In this document: positions 7,457 through 15,891 of the stretch, piece after piece
How positions within the stretch are numbered: position 1 is the stretch's first letter
How the letters are laid out: every line of letters begins with the position of its first letter
Assembly: GCF_001613245.1 (NCBI RefSeq)
Contig: NZ_BDBZ01000007.1
Coordinates: 372,001 to 436,000, forward strand
DNA length: 64,000 nt
From: Nocardia speluncae NBRC 108251
GTDB lineage: Bacteria > Actinomycetota > Actinomycetes > Mycobacteriales > Mycobacteriaceae
Reading direction: 5' to 3'
The notes under the pieces: model-generated
The model's database searches: none
Seen by the model: only the letters and a program-made list of their open reading frames with translations
What the model was told of the DNA's origin: nothing
Program-made: the position numbers and the translations under genes

Positions 7457-8083
7457 GTGACAAGACAGCAGGCTGAGGTGGGCAGCGAGGACCGGCTCCG
7501 GCTCATCCTCGACACCGCAACCGAACTGCTCGCGGAGGGCGGCTATGCCGCGCTCTCGATCCGCGGACTCGCAGCCCGGGCGGGGATCAGCCAGGGACTG
7601 CTCTACTACTACTTCGCCGATAAGCACGCCGTGTTCGCTGCCCTCATGCGGGACCACCAGGCCGCGCTCGTCGACCTCCTCGACAACCATCCACGGACAG
7701 CGGGGGTGCGCGCGCTGCTCCACGCGATCGTCCCGCCGACCCGACTGCAGTGGCTGCGGGTGGGGCGCGTCGTCGGAGTGTGGCGGGCCGAGCGTCCCGG
7801 CATCTCGGCGAAGGCCCAGGAGCGGCAGGTCGCTGCGGCCCGCGCGCAGTTCGAGGCACTCGAGCGGGCACTGCGGGAATGCGCGGCAGCACAGGGCCGC
7901 AGACTGCGCCCGGAACCGGAGATCGTGCCGTTCGTCTGGTCCTCGCTGATGGGGATCGCCGATCTGCATGCCCAGGGGTGGGTCACGAGCATCGACGAAG
8001 ACCGCCTCACCGATATCGCGATCACCGCGGTCGTGGACCACATTCTCGAACCAGAGCAAGGAGCAGCCGATGCCCACTCGTGA
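7457..8083 (+). CDS. TetR/AcrR transcriptional repressor
   Basis: 208 residues. Helix-turn-helix with recognition segment ARAGISQGLLYYYFADK in the first 65 residues, followed by an all-helical ligand domain. GTG at 7457 is chosen rather than the earlier TTG at 7427, which would put the protein's start inside the operator. A -10-like TACCCT (7444-7449) lies seven bases upstream of the GTG, suggesting a leaderless message. The gene faces the SDR-MBL-flavoprotein operon across the tandem palindromes and is followed by a ketosteroid-isomerase homologue that overlaps its end by 14 bp and a sulfotransferase, so it probably represses both directions. The ligand is unknown; steroid-derived or sulfated compounds are the obvious candidates from context. 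Confidence 0.87.
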   Translation: MTRQQAEVGSEDRLRLILDTATELLAEGGYAALSIRGLAARAGISQGLLYYYFADKHAVFAALMRDHQAALVDLLDNHPRTAGVRALLHAIVPPTRLQWLRVGRVVGVWRAERPGISAKAQERQVAAARAQFEALERALRECAAAQGRRLRPEPEIVPFVWSSLMGIADLHAQGWVTSIDEDRLTDIAITAVVDHILEPEQGAADAHS

Positions 8084-8474
8084 ACAGATCTGCCGCCTGT
8101 GCGACGACTACATCGCCGCCCTCAACAAACGTGACCCTGATGCGGTGATCGCCTACTTCGCGCAGAACGCCGTCCAAGAGGAACCTGTCGGCACGCCCCC
8201 CAACGTCGGGCGGGAGGCGATCCGTGCCTTCTTCGACGCCCATCGTGAGGCTCCGATCACTGTGACTCGTTTCGGCCCGGTCGATGTCGTCGGCAACCGC
8301 GCCGCCTTCCAGGCCCATATCGCGATGGACACCCCGGACGGGCCGTTCGCGATGACCACGACCGATGTGCTGACCATCGACGACGACTGCCTGATCAGTG
8401 AGATCCTCGCCTTTCCGGACCGTCGCGCCGATCCGCAGGATGCGCCGGGCGCACGGCTGGTGACGGACCGGTGA
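8070..8474 (+). CDS. Ketosteroid delta-isomerase homologue (SnoaL/NTF2 fold), copy 1
   Basis: 134 residues that align over their length with Comamonas delta5-3-ketosteroid isomerase (about 125 residues). Tyr14 and Asp99 fall at the same numbers as the oxyanion-hole residues of that enzyme, and the general base Asp38 is replaced by Glu38 in the segment QEEPVG. Expected reaction: moving the C5-C6 double bond of a 3-ketosteroid to C4-C5, though Glu38 may lower or shift activity. ATG at 8070 has AAGGAG six bases upstream. It overlaps the TetR stop and is coupled to the following sulfotransferase through a GTGA overlap. A paralogue with the same Tyr/Glu/Asp set is at 14318. Confidence 0.75.
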   Translation: MPTREQICRLCDDYIAALNKRDPDAVIAYFAQNAVQEEPVGTPPNVGREAIRAFFDAHREAPITVTRFGPVDVVGNRAAFQAHIAMDTPDGPFAMTTTDVLTIDDDCLISEILAFPDRRADPQDAPGARLVTDR

Positions 8475-9721
8475 AACTGCGCATCGAGGACCTGCGCGAG
8501 CCGGTGCTCACCGACGTACAACGGACGGCTTTGGCGTACGCAGAACAGCATCCGGCCGACCTCACCACCGAAGCGGTGCTGACGCGAGCTCGGGAAATCA
8601 CCGGGCTCGACGACTTCGGCGCCGCCGGCTTCCGTGAGCGGATGCAGGTCTGGCTCGACGAGATCCGGACCGACCCGAACCGGACTGCCCTCGCCGGCAC
8701 GGTGATGTTCGACCTCTGCGTCAAACATGCCGCCAACCGGTTGCGGATCGAGGCACTGCTGGCCCGCCATCCGGAGATCCACGACCAGGAGATCGTCGCG
8801 CCGCTGTTCGTCACCGGGCTGCCGCGCAGCGGCACCACGCATCTGGTCAACCTGCTCGCCGCCGACACCGGATTCCGGTCGTTGCCGCTGTGGGAGGCCG
8901 ATCAGCCCGTCCCCGACAAGGGCGAGGCGCCCGGCCGGGACGGGGTCGATCCGCGGTTCGTCCGCTGTGCCCGTGCCTGGGACCGAATGCGCGCGGGCAA
9001 CCCCTACCTGGCGGCCTGGCACACCATGGCGCCCGACTCGATCCACGAGGATATCGAGTTGTGGGCCAACGACTTTGCCGGTTACAACCCCGAGTGGATC
9101 TTCCAGATGATGCCTGTGTGGCAGGCGCACTACCTGGCCCACGACCAGACCCCACACTACGAATACCTCCGCACAGTGCTGAAGATCTTGCAGTGGTACC
9201 GCCCGGGCGAGCGCTGGCTGCTCAAGTGCCCGCAGCATCTGGAAAACCTGCGGCCACTGACCACCGTGTTCCCGGACGCGACGGTGGTGATGACCCAGCG
9301 TGACCCCGTCGGGGTGGTGCAGTCGGCAGCGACCTTGCGTGCCTACGGTGCCCGGACGATGTATCACCGCTTCGACGTCGAGGAGATCCTCGACTACTGG
9401 GCCGCCTTGGTCGAACGGCTGCTCCGCTCAGCGCAGCGTGACCGGCGGCTGGTTCCCGAGGGGCGAGTGCTCGACGTGCCGTTCCACGACTACATGGCCG
9501 ATACGATGGGCACCGCCGAGCAGGTCTACGAGCATGCCGGAATGGAGCTGACGGCGGTGGCACGCGCGCAGATCGCGGCGTATGTCGAGGCGCACCCGCG
9601 TGATGAGCACGGGGCGATGAGCTATGACCTGCGTGCCGACTTCGGGATCAGTCCCGAGGCGCTGCGCCGGCGCTACACCTTCCACCTCGACCGTCATCCG
9701 ATGCCGGTCGAGGTGCGCTGA
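8471..9721 (+). CDS. PAPS-dependent sulfotransferase, copy 1
   Basis: 416 residues of the bacterial sulfotransferase family. The 5'-phosphosulfate-binding loop is FVTGLPRSGTTHLV (113-126) and the 3'-phosphate region is MTQRDPVGVVQS (about 273-284). The product should transfer sulfate from PAPS to a hydroxyl, and steroid or lipid-like acceptors would fit the neighbourhood. No signal peptide, so cytosolic. The GTG start overlaps the isomerase stop (GTGA). Same length as the sulfotransferase at 24145, and both share the block with HDQT and FRPGERWL or YRPGERWL, so they are paralogues. The stop at 9721 is followed by the promoter of a solute-binding lipoprotein. Confidence 0.87.
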   Translation: MKLRIEDLREPVLTDVQRTALAYAEQHPADLTTEAVLTRAREITGLDDFGAAGFRERMQVWLDEIRTDPNRTALAGTVMFDLCVKHAANRLRIEALLARHPEIHDQEIVAPLFVTGLPRSGTTHLVNLLAADTGFRSLPLWEADQPVPDKGEAPGRDGVDPRFVRCARAWDRMRAGNPYLAAWHTMAPDSIHEDIELWANDFAGYNPEWIFQMMPVWQAHYLAHDQTPHYEYLRTVLKILQWYRPGERWLLKCPQHLENLRPLTTVFPDATVVMTQRDPVGVVQSAATLRAYGARTMYHRFDVEEILDYWAALVERLLRSAQRDRRLVPEGRVLDVPFHDYMADTMGTAEQVYEHAGMELTAVARAQIAAYVEAHPRDEHGAMSYDLRADFGISPEALRRRYTFHLDRHPMPVEVR

Positions 9722-9746
9722 ATACGGCGGCTGCTGGGATATGTGA

Positions 9747-9795
9747 TCCCGCTCACTGAGAAATTTGGTACCGAGCAGTCGTTTCCTCATAGTCT
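9747..9795 (+). promoter_or_regulatory. Dyad-type promoter upstream of the first solute-binding protein
   Basis: Dyad TCCCG-CTCAC-TGAGA (9747-9761), 28 bp, then TAGTCT (9790-9795). Same layout as the other dyad promoters of this island but one base shorter. Transcription would start near 9802, about 30 bp before the ATG at 9832. Confidence 0.55.
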
Positions 9796-9831
9796 CCGGA
9801 GAGCAACAGGGGATGGACGAGAGGGATCGAT

Positions 9832-11397
9832 ATGCGCTTGTGGCGGAGCGGAATCAGACAAGCGACAGCGCTGGTTGCCGCAGTGGTGGCGGCGACGGCG
9901 CTGGCCGCGTGTGGCGGCGGCGGCCCGAACGCCGGAGGTGGCACACCGGATCCGAACGCCACGCTGCGGATCATGTACGGCATGTCCCAGTCGCTGAACC
10001 CGGCGGACGCTCCTGAACCCGGTCAGATGACCTTTTCCACCTGGCCGGTCTACGACCGGCTGATCCGGGTCGCACCGGACGCGACCTATCAGCCGATGCT
10101 GGCCACGAAATGGACGTTCACCCCCGACGGCAAGACGCTGAACCTGACCCTGCGCGAAGGAGTCACCTTCAGCGACGGCACGCCGTTCGATGCGGCAGCG
10201 GTCGCGGCGAATATCGAGTACTACCGATCCGCGGACAAGTCGACGGTGCAGACCAATGTCGCGATGATCTCCGGGGTCGAGACGGTCGGAGATCACGAAG
10301 TCGCGATCGAGCTGAAGAAACCGACCACCGAAATCCTCTCGGCGCTCTCGAACACCCTCGGCGGGATCATGATGTCCCCGAAGGCAATCGAGTCCGGTGA
10401 CCTGGCCTCGCATCCGGTCGGGACCGGCGCCTATGTGATCGAATCGTTCAGGCCCGGCGAGCAAGCGGTCTACAAGCGGCGTACGGACCAGGGCGGGATC
10501 TGGGATCCGAAGAGCGGCAAGGTCGCCGAGGTGGTGATCTCCCGGATCGCCGGCCCGGACGCAAAGGTCAACGCGCTCAAGAGCGGCCAGATCGACCTGA
10601 CCACCTGGGAAGGCGATCCTTCCACCTACGCCCCCGGCCAGGTGCAGACCTCGGTGCTCCCGAGCCTGAACATGGTCGGGATGTATTTCAACACGAAGGT
10701 GAAGCCGCTCGACAACCTTCAGGTCCGCCAGGCGATCAACTACGCCATCGACCGGGACGGGATCGTCGCGGCCTTCGCCCAGGCCAACAAACCTCAGGTC
10801 CAGCCGTGGCCGGCCAGGCTACCGGGGTTCGACGAGGCGCGTGAGGACACCTATCCCTACGATCCGGAGAAGGCCAAGCAACTGCTGGCCGATGCGGGCT
10901 ATCCCGGCGGCGTCACGATCCCTGGCGAGTTCCTCATCTCCAAGGCGGCAAAAATCGACAAGGCCGGCGAGACCGTACAGGCGAACTTGGCCGCCGTCGG
11001 GATCACGATCAACCTACGGTCGATGGATATCCTCGCCCAGGTCACCGAGTGGCCGAAGGGCGCGAACCCCGGGCAGTTCCAGTTTCAGTCGATTGTCTCG
11101 ATCGACCCGTATGCCTGGCTGCAGCGGCTCTTCGTGCTTCCGCTCTGGAATCCGAGCGGCGTTGCACCGGAGTTGGTGGGCCTGATCAACGGCATCGACG
11201 ATCCGACGATCTCCGAGGCGGACCGGGCGGCGAAGATCGGCAAAGCGGTCGACTATGCCACCGACAGCGCGCTCTCCGCGCCGTTGTGGGGCGGAGTCGG
11301 TGGCCTGGCCGCCGGCCACAAAGTGCAGGGGCTGGACGATATCGGCTCGACCAATGGGGGCGTGGCCGACCTGCGCTACATCAGCATGACCGAATAG
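9832..11397 (+). CDS. ABC transporter substrate-binding lipoprotein, family 5, copy 1
   Basis: 521 residues with an N-terminal lipoprotein signal: two arginines, a hydrophobic stretch and the lipobox LAAC (Cys27). The mature protein has the DppA/OppA-type family 5 fold, with SLNPADAPEP, VYDRLIRV and LREGVTFSDGTPFDA in the N-lobe and FSDGTPFDAAAV typical of the family signature. It should be anchored outside the membrane and bind a peptide-sized or amphipathic ligand. No permease or ATPase gene lies beside it or anywhere in the window. GAGAGGG precedes the ATG. Its 3' end overlaps the opposing gene at 11381 by 17 bp. A close paralogue is at 22327. Confidence 0.88.
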   Translation: MRLWRSGIRQATALVAAVVAATALAACGGGGPNAGGGTPDPNATLRIMYGMSQSLNPADAPEPGQMTFSTWPVYDRLIRVAPDATYQPMLATKWTFTPDGKTLNLTLREGVTFSDGTPFDAAAVAANIEYYRSADKSTVQTNVAMISGVETVGDHEVAIELKKPTTEILSALSNTLGGIMMSPKAIESGDLASHPVGTGAYVIESFRPGEQAVYKRRTDQGGIWDPKSGKVAEVVISRIAGPDAKVNALKSGQIDLTTWEGDPSTYAPGQVQTSVLPSLNMVGMYFNTKVKPLDNLQVRQAINYAIDRDGIVAAFAQANKPQVQPWPARLPGFDEAREDTYPYDPEKAKQLLADAGYPGGVTIPGEFLISKAAKIDKAGETVQANLAAVGITINLRSMDILAQVTEWPKGANPGQFQFQSIVSIDPYAWLQRLFVLPLWNPSGVAPELVGLINGIDDPTISEADRAAKIGKAVDYATDSALSAPLWGGVGGLAAGHKVQGLDDIGSTNGGVADLRYISMTE

Positions 11398-12268
11398 CCG
11401 ACTCGGCCAGCACCATGCGGGTCGCGATCGCCGCCCGGGATGCGGCCTCGGCCGCGGGCAGCAGTGCCAGCTCGTCCGACATCACCTCGACGCCGACGGG
11501 AGCGTTGATGCCGCCCTGCCGGAGCCGGCGCAGGACTGCCGCGACTCGGGCGGCTCCCTTGCCGGGAAGCAGCCGGTCGTGCAAAGTCTCGTCGATCAGA
11601 TCGTCACCGGCGGTGGCCGGGGCATCGTTGACCTGGATTCCCACGATCAGATCGATCAGGCCGGGGTCCAGATCCTCGGGGCCCTGCCCCGAGCGCAGCA
11701 GGTGCCAGGTGTCCAGGCACAGCCCGCCATTGGCGCGTCCGGCGAGTCGGACGATCGAGGCTGCGGCAGCCAGATCGGGAATGCCGGACCAGGGCAGGAA
11801 CTCCAGCTGGACCAGCATGCCCAGCGGCTCGGCCCGATCACACAGAGCCGCGAAACCCGCCGCCATCATCTCGACCGGCCCCGCTTCGTAGTCCATCTCC
11901 ATGACGTTGAGGGTGCGGGCACCGAGTTTCTCGGCAGCCCACCACAGAGCCTCGTGCGCTGCACGGGGGTCCGCCGACCCCGGTCGACCGGTTGCCTGAT
12001 GATGGGGGGCGAAATGCCGGGCGGCCCAATGGGTGAGGCCGTCCAGTTCGCCGATCTCCATATCGTGCTCATCGAGCAGCGTGCGCAGATCTGCGACTGT
12101 CACGCCGTCCGCCCGTGCCCGCAGACAGTCGCCGCCGCGCAGGCCGATGCCGCGGTATCCGGCCGATGCGGCGGCCTCGACGCGGGCACGGATATCGGTC
12201 CCGGGCACGGTACCGGCGCACAGTACGAGGTCTTCGGGGCCCAGGCCGGATCGGCAGACGAAATTCAT
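11381..12268 (-). CDS. Sugar phosphate isomerase/epimerase-like TIM-barrel protein
   Basis: 295 residues of the xylose isomerase/AP-endonuclease 2 TIM-barrel family: VEAAASAGYRGIGLRGG in the first repeat, LNVMEMD, VQLEFLPWSG, GLCLDTWHLLRSG and VGVEVMSDEL. The Glu and Asp/His residues in LEFLP, DTWH and QVND fit the conserved divalent-metal site. Substrate specificity is very broad in this family (keto-sugars, inositols, hydroxypyruvate), so no exact reaction is claimed. It follows the SDR by 4 bp and is the last gene of the minus-strand operon LLM oxidoreductase, SDR, isomerase-like. Its last 17 bp overlap the end of the lipoprotein gene. Confidence 0.78.
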   Translation of the reverse strand: MNFVCRSGLGPEDLVLCAGTVPGTDIRARVEAAASAGYRGIGLRGGDCLRARADGVTVADLRTLLDEHDMEIGELDGLTHWAARHFAPHHQATGRPGSADPRAAHEALWWAAEKLGARTLNVMEMDYEAGPVEMMAAGFAALCDRAEPLGMLVQLEFLPWSGIPDLAAAASIVRLAGRANGGLCLDTWHLLRSGQGPEDLDPGLIDLIVGIQVNDAPATAGDDLIDETLHDRLLPGKGAARVAAVLRRLRQGGINAPVGVEVMSDELALLPAAEAASRAAIATRMVLAESAIRSC

Positions 12269-12272
12269 CCGG

Positions 12273-13022
12273 TCACATCGCGCTGCGTGCCCCGCCGTCG
12301 ACCCGCATCTCGGCGCCGTTGAGGTAGGCGCCGTCGGCAGACGCGGCGAAGGCGATCGCCGCGGCGAGGTCCTCCGGCGCGCCCGGCTCGTGCCAGAGCG
12401 TGGCGAGCCGGGAGTACCAAGTGGGATCCAAGGCGCCGATCGTGCCGTCCATCATCGGGGTCCGGACGCCGCCCGGTGAGATCGGGACCACCCGGATCCG
12501 GCGTTCGCCCAGCTCAGCGGCCAGACTGAGGGAGTAGGAGAGAAGCGCAGCCTTGGAGCTTGCGTAGCCGGACATCCCGGGATGGGCTTGCGTGGCGGCG
12601 GTGGAACACACGTTGACGATCACGCCGGACCCGTCGGGAAGGTGCGGAATCACTTCGCGGCACAGCAGCATCGGCCCGATGGTGTTGACCATGAAGACGC
12701 CGGTGAGCTGCTCGACGGTGACAGCATCGGCCGGTGTCCGGTCGGTCATCCCCGCGATGTTTGCGAGGATGTCGATGGACCCCATCGTGGTACGTGCCGC
12801 TTCGACGGCGGCGACAAGTGAGCTTTCGTGTGTGAGATCTGCGGTGAACGGCGTGAAGCGGTCCGAGCCGACGATCAATCGAGCGGTCTCCGCAAGGCCC
12901 GCAACGTCGCGGCCGAGACCGAACACCCGGGCCCCCTCGGCGGCCAGCCGCACCGCGGTTGCGCGACCGATTCCGGACGCGGCTCCCGTCACCAGGACGT
13001 TCTTGTTCTGGAAGCGGTTCAC
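12273..13022 (-). CDS. SDR family oxidoreductase, paralogue of the gene at 28708
   Basis: 249 residues: MNRFQNKNVLVTGAASGIG carries the cofactor motif, IAGMTDRTP follows the NAG position, and the active site has YASSK. The ending EMRVDGGARSAM is nearly shared with the SDR at 28708 (EIRVDGGARASF), and both start MNRF, so they are duplicates. Likely NAD(P)-dependent hydroxysteroid or hydroxyacyl dehydrogenase. ATG at 13022 overlaps the stop of the LLM gene by 4 bp. Confidence 0.85.
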   Translation of the reverse strand: MNRFQNKNVLVTGAASGIGRATAVRLAAEGARVFGLGRDVAGLAETARLIVGSDRFTPFTADLTHESSLVAAVEAARTTMGSIDILANIAGMTDRTPADAVTVEQLTGVFMVNTIGPMLLCREVIPHLPDGSGVIVNVCSTAATQAHPGMSGYASSKAALLSYSLSLAAELGERRIRVVPISPGGVRTPMMDGTIGALDPTWYSRLATLWHEPGAPEDLAAAIAFAASADGAYLNGAEMRVDGGARSAM

Positions 13023-14116
13023 GACGAGCCCACCGATCCGCGGAGGTTTTCGAGCGTGCGATCGAAGACCGCCGGCTCATCGGCGCCCGGCGGCCGAACA
13101 CCTTGGGCTCGGACAGTGGAGTGCTGCGCCGCGAGTGCTGGAATCACCACATCGGTGAGCAGATGCACGCTCTTCCATGCCTCCTCGATCGGCATCCCGC
13201 CGACGAGTGGGTGCAGGGTTACCGAAGCGTTCCCTCCGTGCGTGGCGAGTTCGGCGATCAGCTGATCGGGCGTGAGCACCCGGTAGCGGCCCGACGCCCT
13301 GACCTCCTCGATACCGGCTACACCGGGAATATGCATGACCGATCTCATATCACCGGCAGCCCAGGCTCCGTACTCCACCGCTTCCCACATCAGGTGCTTG
13401 CCGAGCTCGGCCCAGGCGCGGTCGGGATCCTCGTGCAGGACCACCATGCCGGGGCGGTGTGCGGCGACCATGTGCACCTGTGGCCTGATGCCCTCTTCGC
13501 GGCAGAGGTCCTCGTAGAAGGCTTTCAACTCCGGCAGATAATCGGGGATCTGGAGCGGGAGCCGGGTCCGGACGGCTCGTCGCGCGGTCGCCTTCGCAGA
13601 GCCGCCGATCATGATGGACGGATGCGGCCGGGTGAGTGGTCGCGGCGTGATCGCCACTGTGGCGCCGTGGTATTCGAAAGGCTCACCGGTCCAGGCTTTC
13701 AGCAAGGTATCCAGTAGCTGGTCCATCAGCCTGCCGCGCTGGTGGTAATCCTTGCCCATCGCCGCGTACTCGACCGGGCGGTATCCCAGGCCGAGGGTGA
13801 CGGTCATCCGCCCACCACTGACCTGGTCGACGACCGCGAGATCCTCGGCCAGCCGGACCGGATCCCACAGCGGACCGAGCGCTGCCGAAACGCCGACGCG
13901 TATACGCTCTGTGCCGGCCAGGATCATGCCACCGGTGAGGATCGGGTTGCTGCTCCACCCGAAGCCGCTCGCATGATGCTCGTCCAGGCTGATCAGATCG
14001 ACGCCCCTGGTGTCCGCGAAACGGGCCATCTCGAGGGCGGCGCGGAACACATGCGACTGCTGCACAGGGTCGGGATCGGGTAGCGCGAAGGTGAAGCGCA
14101 GGCCGGTGCGGGGCAT
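13019..14116 (-). CDS. LLM-class (luciferase-like) flavin or F420-dependent oxidoreductase
   Basis: 365 residues of the luciferase-like monooxygenase TIM barrel: LRFTFALPDPDP, ARFADTRGVDLISLDEHH, GGMILAGTERIRVGVSA, LAEDLAVVDQVSGGRMTVTLGLGYRP and IMIGGSAKATARRAV. In Mycobacteriales such proteins use FMNH2 or F420; the sequence seen here does not decide. Roles range from steroid or alkanal monooxygenation to F420-linked dehydrogenation. ATG at 14116 has GGAGG upstream. It is the first gene of a three-gene minus-strand operon; the dyad at 14178-14192 lies 29 bp from an AACCAT hexamer in its direction, so it may share control with the divergent isomerase gene. Confidence 0.83.
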   Translation of the reverse strand: MPRTGLRFTFALPDPDPVQQSHVFRAALEMARFADTRGVDLISLDEHHASGFGWSSNPILTGGMILAGTERIRVGVSAALGPLWDPVRLAEDLAVVDQVSGGRMTVTLGLGYRPVEYAAMGKDYHQRGRLMDQLLDTLLKAWTGEPFEYHGATVAITPRPLTRPHPSIMIGGSAKATARRAVRTRLPLQIPDYLPELKAFYEDLCREEGIRPQVHMVAAHRPGMVVLHEDPDRAWAELGKHLMWEAVEYGAWAAGDMRSVMHIPGVAGIEEVRASGRYRVLTPDQLIAELATHGGNASVTLHPLVGGMPIEEAWKSVHLLTDVVIPALAAQHSTVRAQGVRPPGADEPAVFDRTLENLRGSVGSS

Positions 14117-14142
14117 GGGAACCTCCAGTCTCGGGTGCGCCC

Positions 14143-14227
14143 ATGGTTGCCCGGGGCGCTGCCGCGCCCGATAGTGGTCTCGGTGGATGGGACACCGAGG
14201 GGCACAGGTTGTTCGGGTCCCTAGGTT
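14143..14227. promoter_or_regulatory. Divergent dyad promoter between LLM operon and isomerase copy 2
   Basis: Dyad TCTCG-GTGGA-TGGGA (14178-14192). Rightward, 29 bp lead to TAGGTT (14222-14227), the promoter for the gene at 14318. Leftward, 29 bp lead to AACCAT on the minus strand (14148-14143), a weaker -10 candidate for the LLM operon. Confidence 0.6.
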
Positions 14228-14317
14228 CGAGGGGACCGCAGGAGGCAGCTTCCGACCGGATGCCGCACTGTCGGCCCCCTGGTGAGCACCTCCGTTCCGT
14301 ACCGCAGAGAGGGAGCC

Positions 14318-14725
14318 ATGAGCATCAGCCGAGAGACCGTAGTTTCGGTATGTGACGCCTACATCGCTGCGATGTCGGCCGGTGATCCGGAGCGGACGGT
14401 CGAGCTGTTCGCGCCGAATGCCTCGCACGAGGAGCCGATCGACACTGCGGCGCGCCACGGTCGCGAGGAGATCTTCGGCTTCCTCGACCAGTACAAGGAG
14501 ATGGGTTTCACCCTGACCCGGCTCGGCCCGGTCACCGTGGTCGGCAACCGCGGCGCGTTCCAGGCCCGTGTCGATATCCCGACACCCGACGGGATCCGTT
14601 CGATGACGGCCACCGACCTGATCACCGTTGATGACGACGGCCTGATCTCCGCCATCGTTGTCCTTCCCGATGCCGCCGCCGACCCGAACCGGCCCCCGGC
14701 CGACCGGGTTTCATCAGAGCAATGA
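14318..14725 (+). CDS. Ketosteroid delta-isomerase homologue (SnoaL/NTF2 fold), copy 2
   Basis: 135 residues, paralogous to the protein at 8070. The isomerase positions are Tyr15, Glu39 (in HEEPID) and Asp100, one residue offset from the classical Tyr14/Asp38/Asp99, so both copies replace the catalytic Asp by Glu. Both share VVGNRAAFQA or VVGNRGAFQA and a TDxITxDDDxLIS ending. Probably acts on 3-ketosteroid-like double bonds, with the two copies serving different substrates. ATG has GGGAG upstream. It stands alone on the plus strand behind the dyad promoter with TAGGTT; its end faces the hydrolase gene at 14743. Confidence 0.75.
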   Translation: MSISRETVVSVCDAYIAAMSAGDPERTVELFAPNASHEEPIDTAARHGREEIFGFLDQYKEMGFTLTRLGPVTVVGNRGAFQARVDIPTPDGIRSMTATDLITVDDDGLISAIVVLPDAAADPNRPPADRVSSEQ

Positions 14726-14742
14726 GCCGGCTCTCGCGGTCC

Positions 14743-15711
14743 TCATCGAGTGAGGAACTCCAGGAGTAGCTCATTGACGGTGCCGGCCGCCTCCATCTGG
14801 ATGAAGTGGCCGGCAGCGGGAATGACATGCGTGCCGACAAGCCCGGGGACGGAGGCGCGCATGGCCTCCATCGAGGCCGGGCCGACGATCTGCCGGACCG
14901 GGTCGCGATCTCCGGTGACGAAGCACACCGGAACAGTGATCGGCTCATCGGGGCGCTCCTGCTTCTCCGCCCATACGTGGTCGGCGGCGCGGTACCAGTT
15001 CAGCCCACCGGTGAAGCCGGCACGGGTGAACTCCCTGACATAGTGCGCGAACTCGTCGGCGGAGAGCCACGGCCAGGGCAGCTCGGGCGCCTGGGGGAGC
15101 ACATCGAGATAGCCGTTTCCACGGCTCGGGTGGGTGAAGATATCGGTGTAGCGGTAGCCCCCGCTCAGCGCCCAGAACACGCGTTGCAGGAACCCGGACG
15201 GGTCGGCGTCGAGTTCTTCGTCCGCCACACCCTGCTCCTGGAAGTAGTGCATGTGGAAGAAGTGCCGCGCCGCAACCGAGGTGTACACCCGGCTCGGCCG
15301 GACCGGCGAGGTCTCGGCCCGTGGGACGCTGAGCTGGAACAGCCCGCGCACCCGCCCCGGAGCCCACTGTGGCAGATCCCAGACCAGGACCGCACCGAAG
15401 TCGTGGCCGACGAAAACCGCGTCATCGATCCCGAGGGCATCCAACAGCCCCACCATGTCGGCGACTGTATGGGTGCGGGAGTACGCCGCCGGATCCCTCG
15501 GGCGGTCGGTGCCGCCGTACCCACGCATATCGACTGCGATCGCCCGGAAGCCGGCTCCTGCGAGCGCCGGTAGCTGATGCCGCCAGCTGTAGCCGAGGCC
15601 GGGGAAGCCGTGGCACAGCACCACGGCCGGGCCGGTGCCCTGCTCGATATAACGCATCCGGATCGCGCCGACATCGATTACGGCGCTGCGCTCGGGGGCA
15701 GTGGCAGTCAT
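14743..15711 (-). CDS. Alpha/beta hydrolase, epoxide-hydrolase type
   Basis: 322 residues. Oxyanion motif HGFPGLGYSW near residue 44, nucleophile elbow GHDFGA with Asp rather than Ser, an acidic residue in FVTGDRDPV and the catalytic His in AAGHFIQ. An Asp nucleophile after HGFP is typical of epoxide hydrolases and haloacid/haloalkane dehalogenases and rules out a serine meta-cleavage hydrolase such as HsaD. Epoxide opening is favoured because of the HGFPxxxxxW motif and a cap domain rich in Tyr. ATG at 15711 follows AGGAGG. The minus-strand promoter has the dyad TCCTG-CCCAC-TGGGA with a CATGCT hexamer 29 bp downstream. Confidence 0.82.
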   Translation of the reverse strand: MTATAPERSAVIDVGAIRMRYIEQGTGPAVVLCHGFPGLGYSWRHQLPALAGAGFRAIAVDMRGYGGTDRPRDPAAYSRTHTVADMVGLLDALGIDDAVFVGHDFGAVLVWDLPQWAPGRVRGLFQLSVPRAETSPVRPSRVYTSVAARHFFHMHYFQEQGVADEELDADPSGFLQRVFWALSGGYRYTDIFTHPSRGNGYLDVLPQAPELPWPWLSADEFAHYVREFTRAGFTGGLNWYRAADHVWAEKQERPDEPITVPVCFVTGDRDPVRQIVGPASMEAMRASVPGLVGTHVIPAAGHFIQMEAAGTVNELLLEFLTR

Positions 15712-15734
15712 CGGGCCTCCTGAAGTCCGTGACG

Positions 15735-15784
15735 AGCATGTGCCCGCGGCCGGCCCCGCTGCTGCCCGGTCCCAGTGGGCAGGA
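15735..15784 (-). promoter_or_regulatory. Dyad-type promoter of the alpha/beta hydrolase
   Basis: On the minus strand TCCTG-CCCAC-TGGGA (15784-15770) is followed after exactly 29 bp by CATGCT (15740-15735), a partial TANNNT match. Weaker in sequence than the other members but with the same spacing. Confidence 0.45.
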
Positions 15785-15835
15785 TTCACCCGCACGAGTT
15801 CACCGGGCGCTCGGCCCCACGTCGACGGCCGGCGG

Positions 15836-15885
15836 TCCTGATCAGTGGGATCCGCACGCCGCGGCCGGCTCGGACCGCGAGTATT
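15836..15885 (+). promoter_or_regulatory. Dyad-type promoter of the sulfatase operon
   Basis: TCCTG-ATCAG-TGGGA (15836-15850), 29 bp, then AGTATT (15880-15885). Only six bases separate this hexamer from the ATG at 15892, implying a leaderless message. Confidence 0.45.
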
Positions 15886-15891
15886 GGGCGC

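Noticed and set aside
14743..15711. HsaD (meta-cleavage product hydrolase)
   Set aside because: HsaD uses a Ser nucleophile; this protein has GHDFGA with Asp, typical of epoxide hydrolases.
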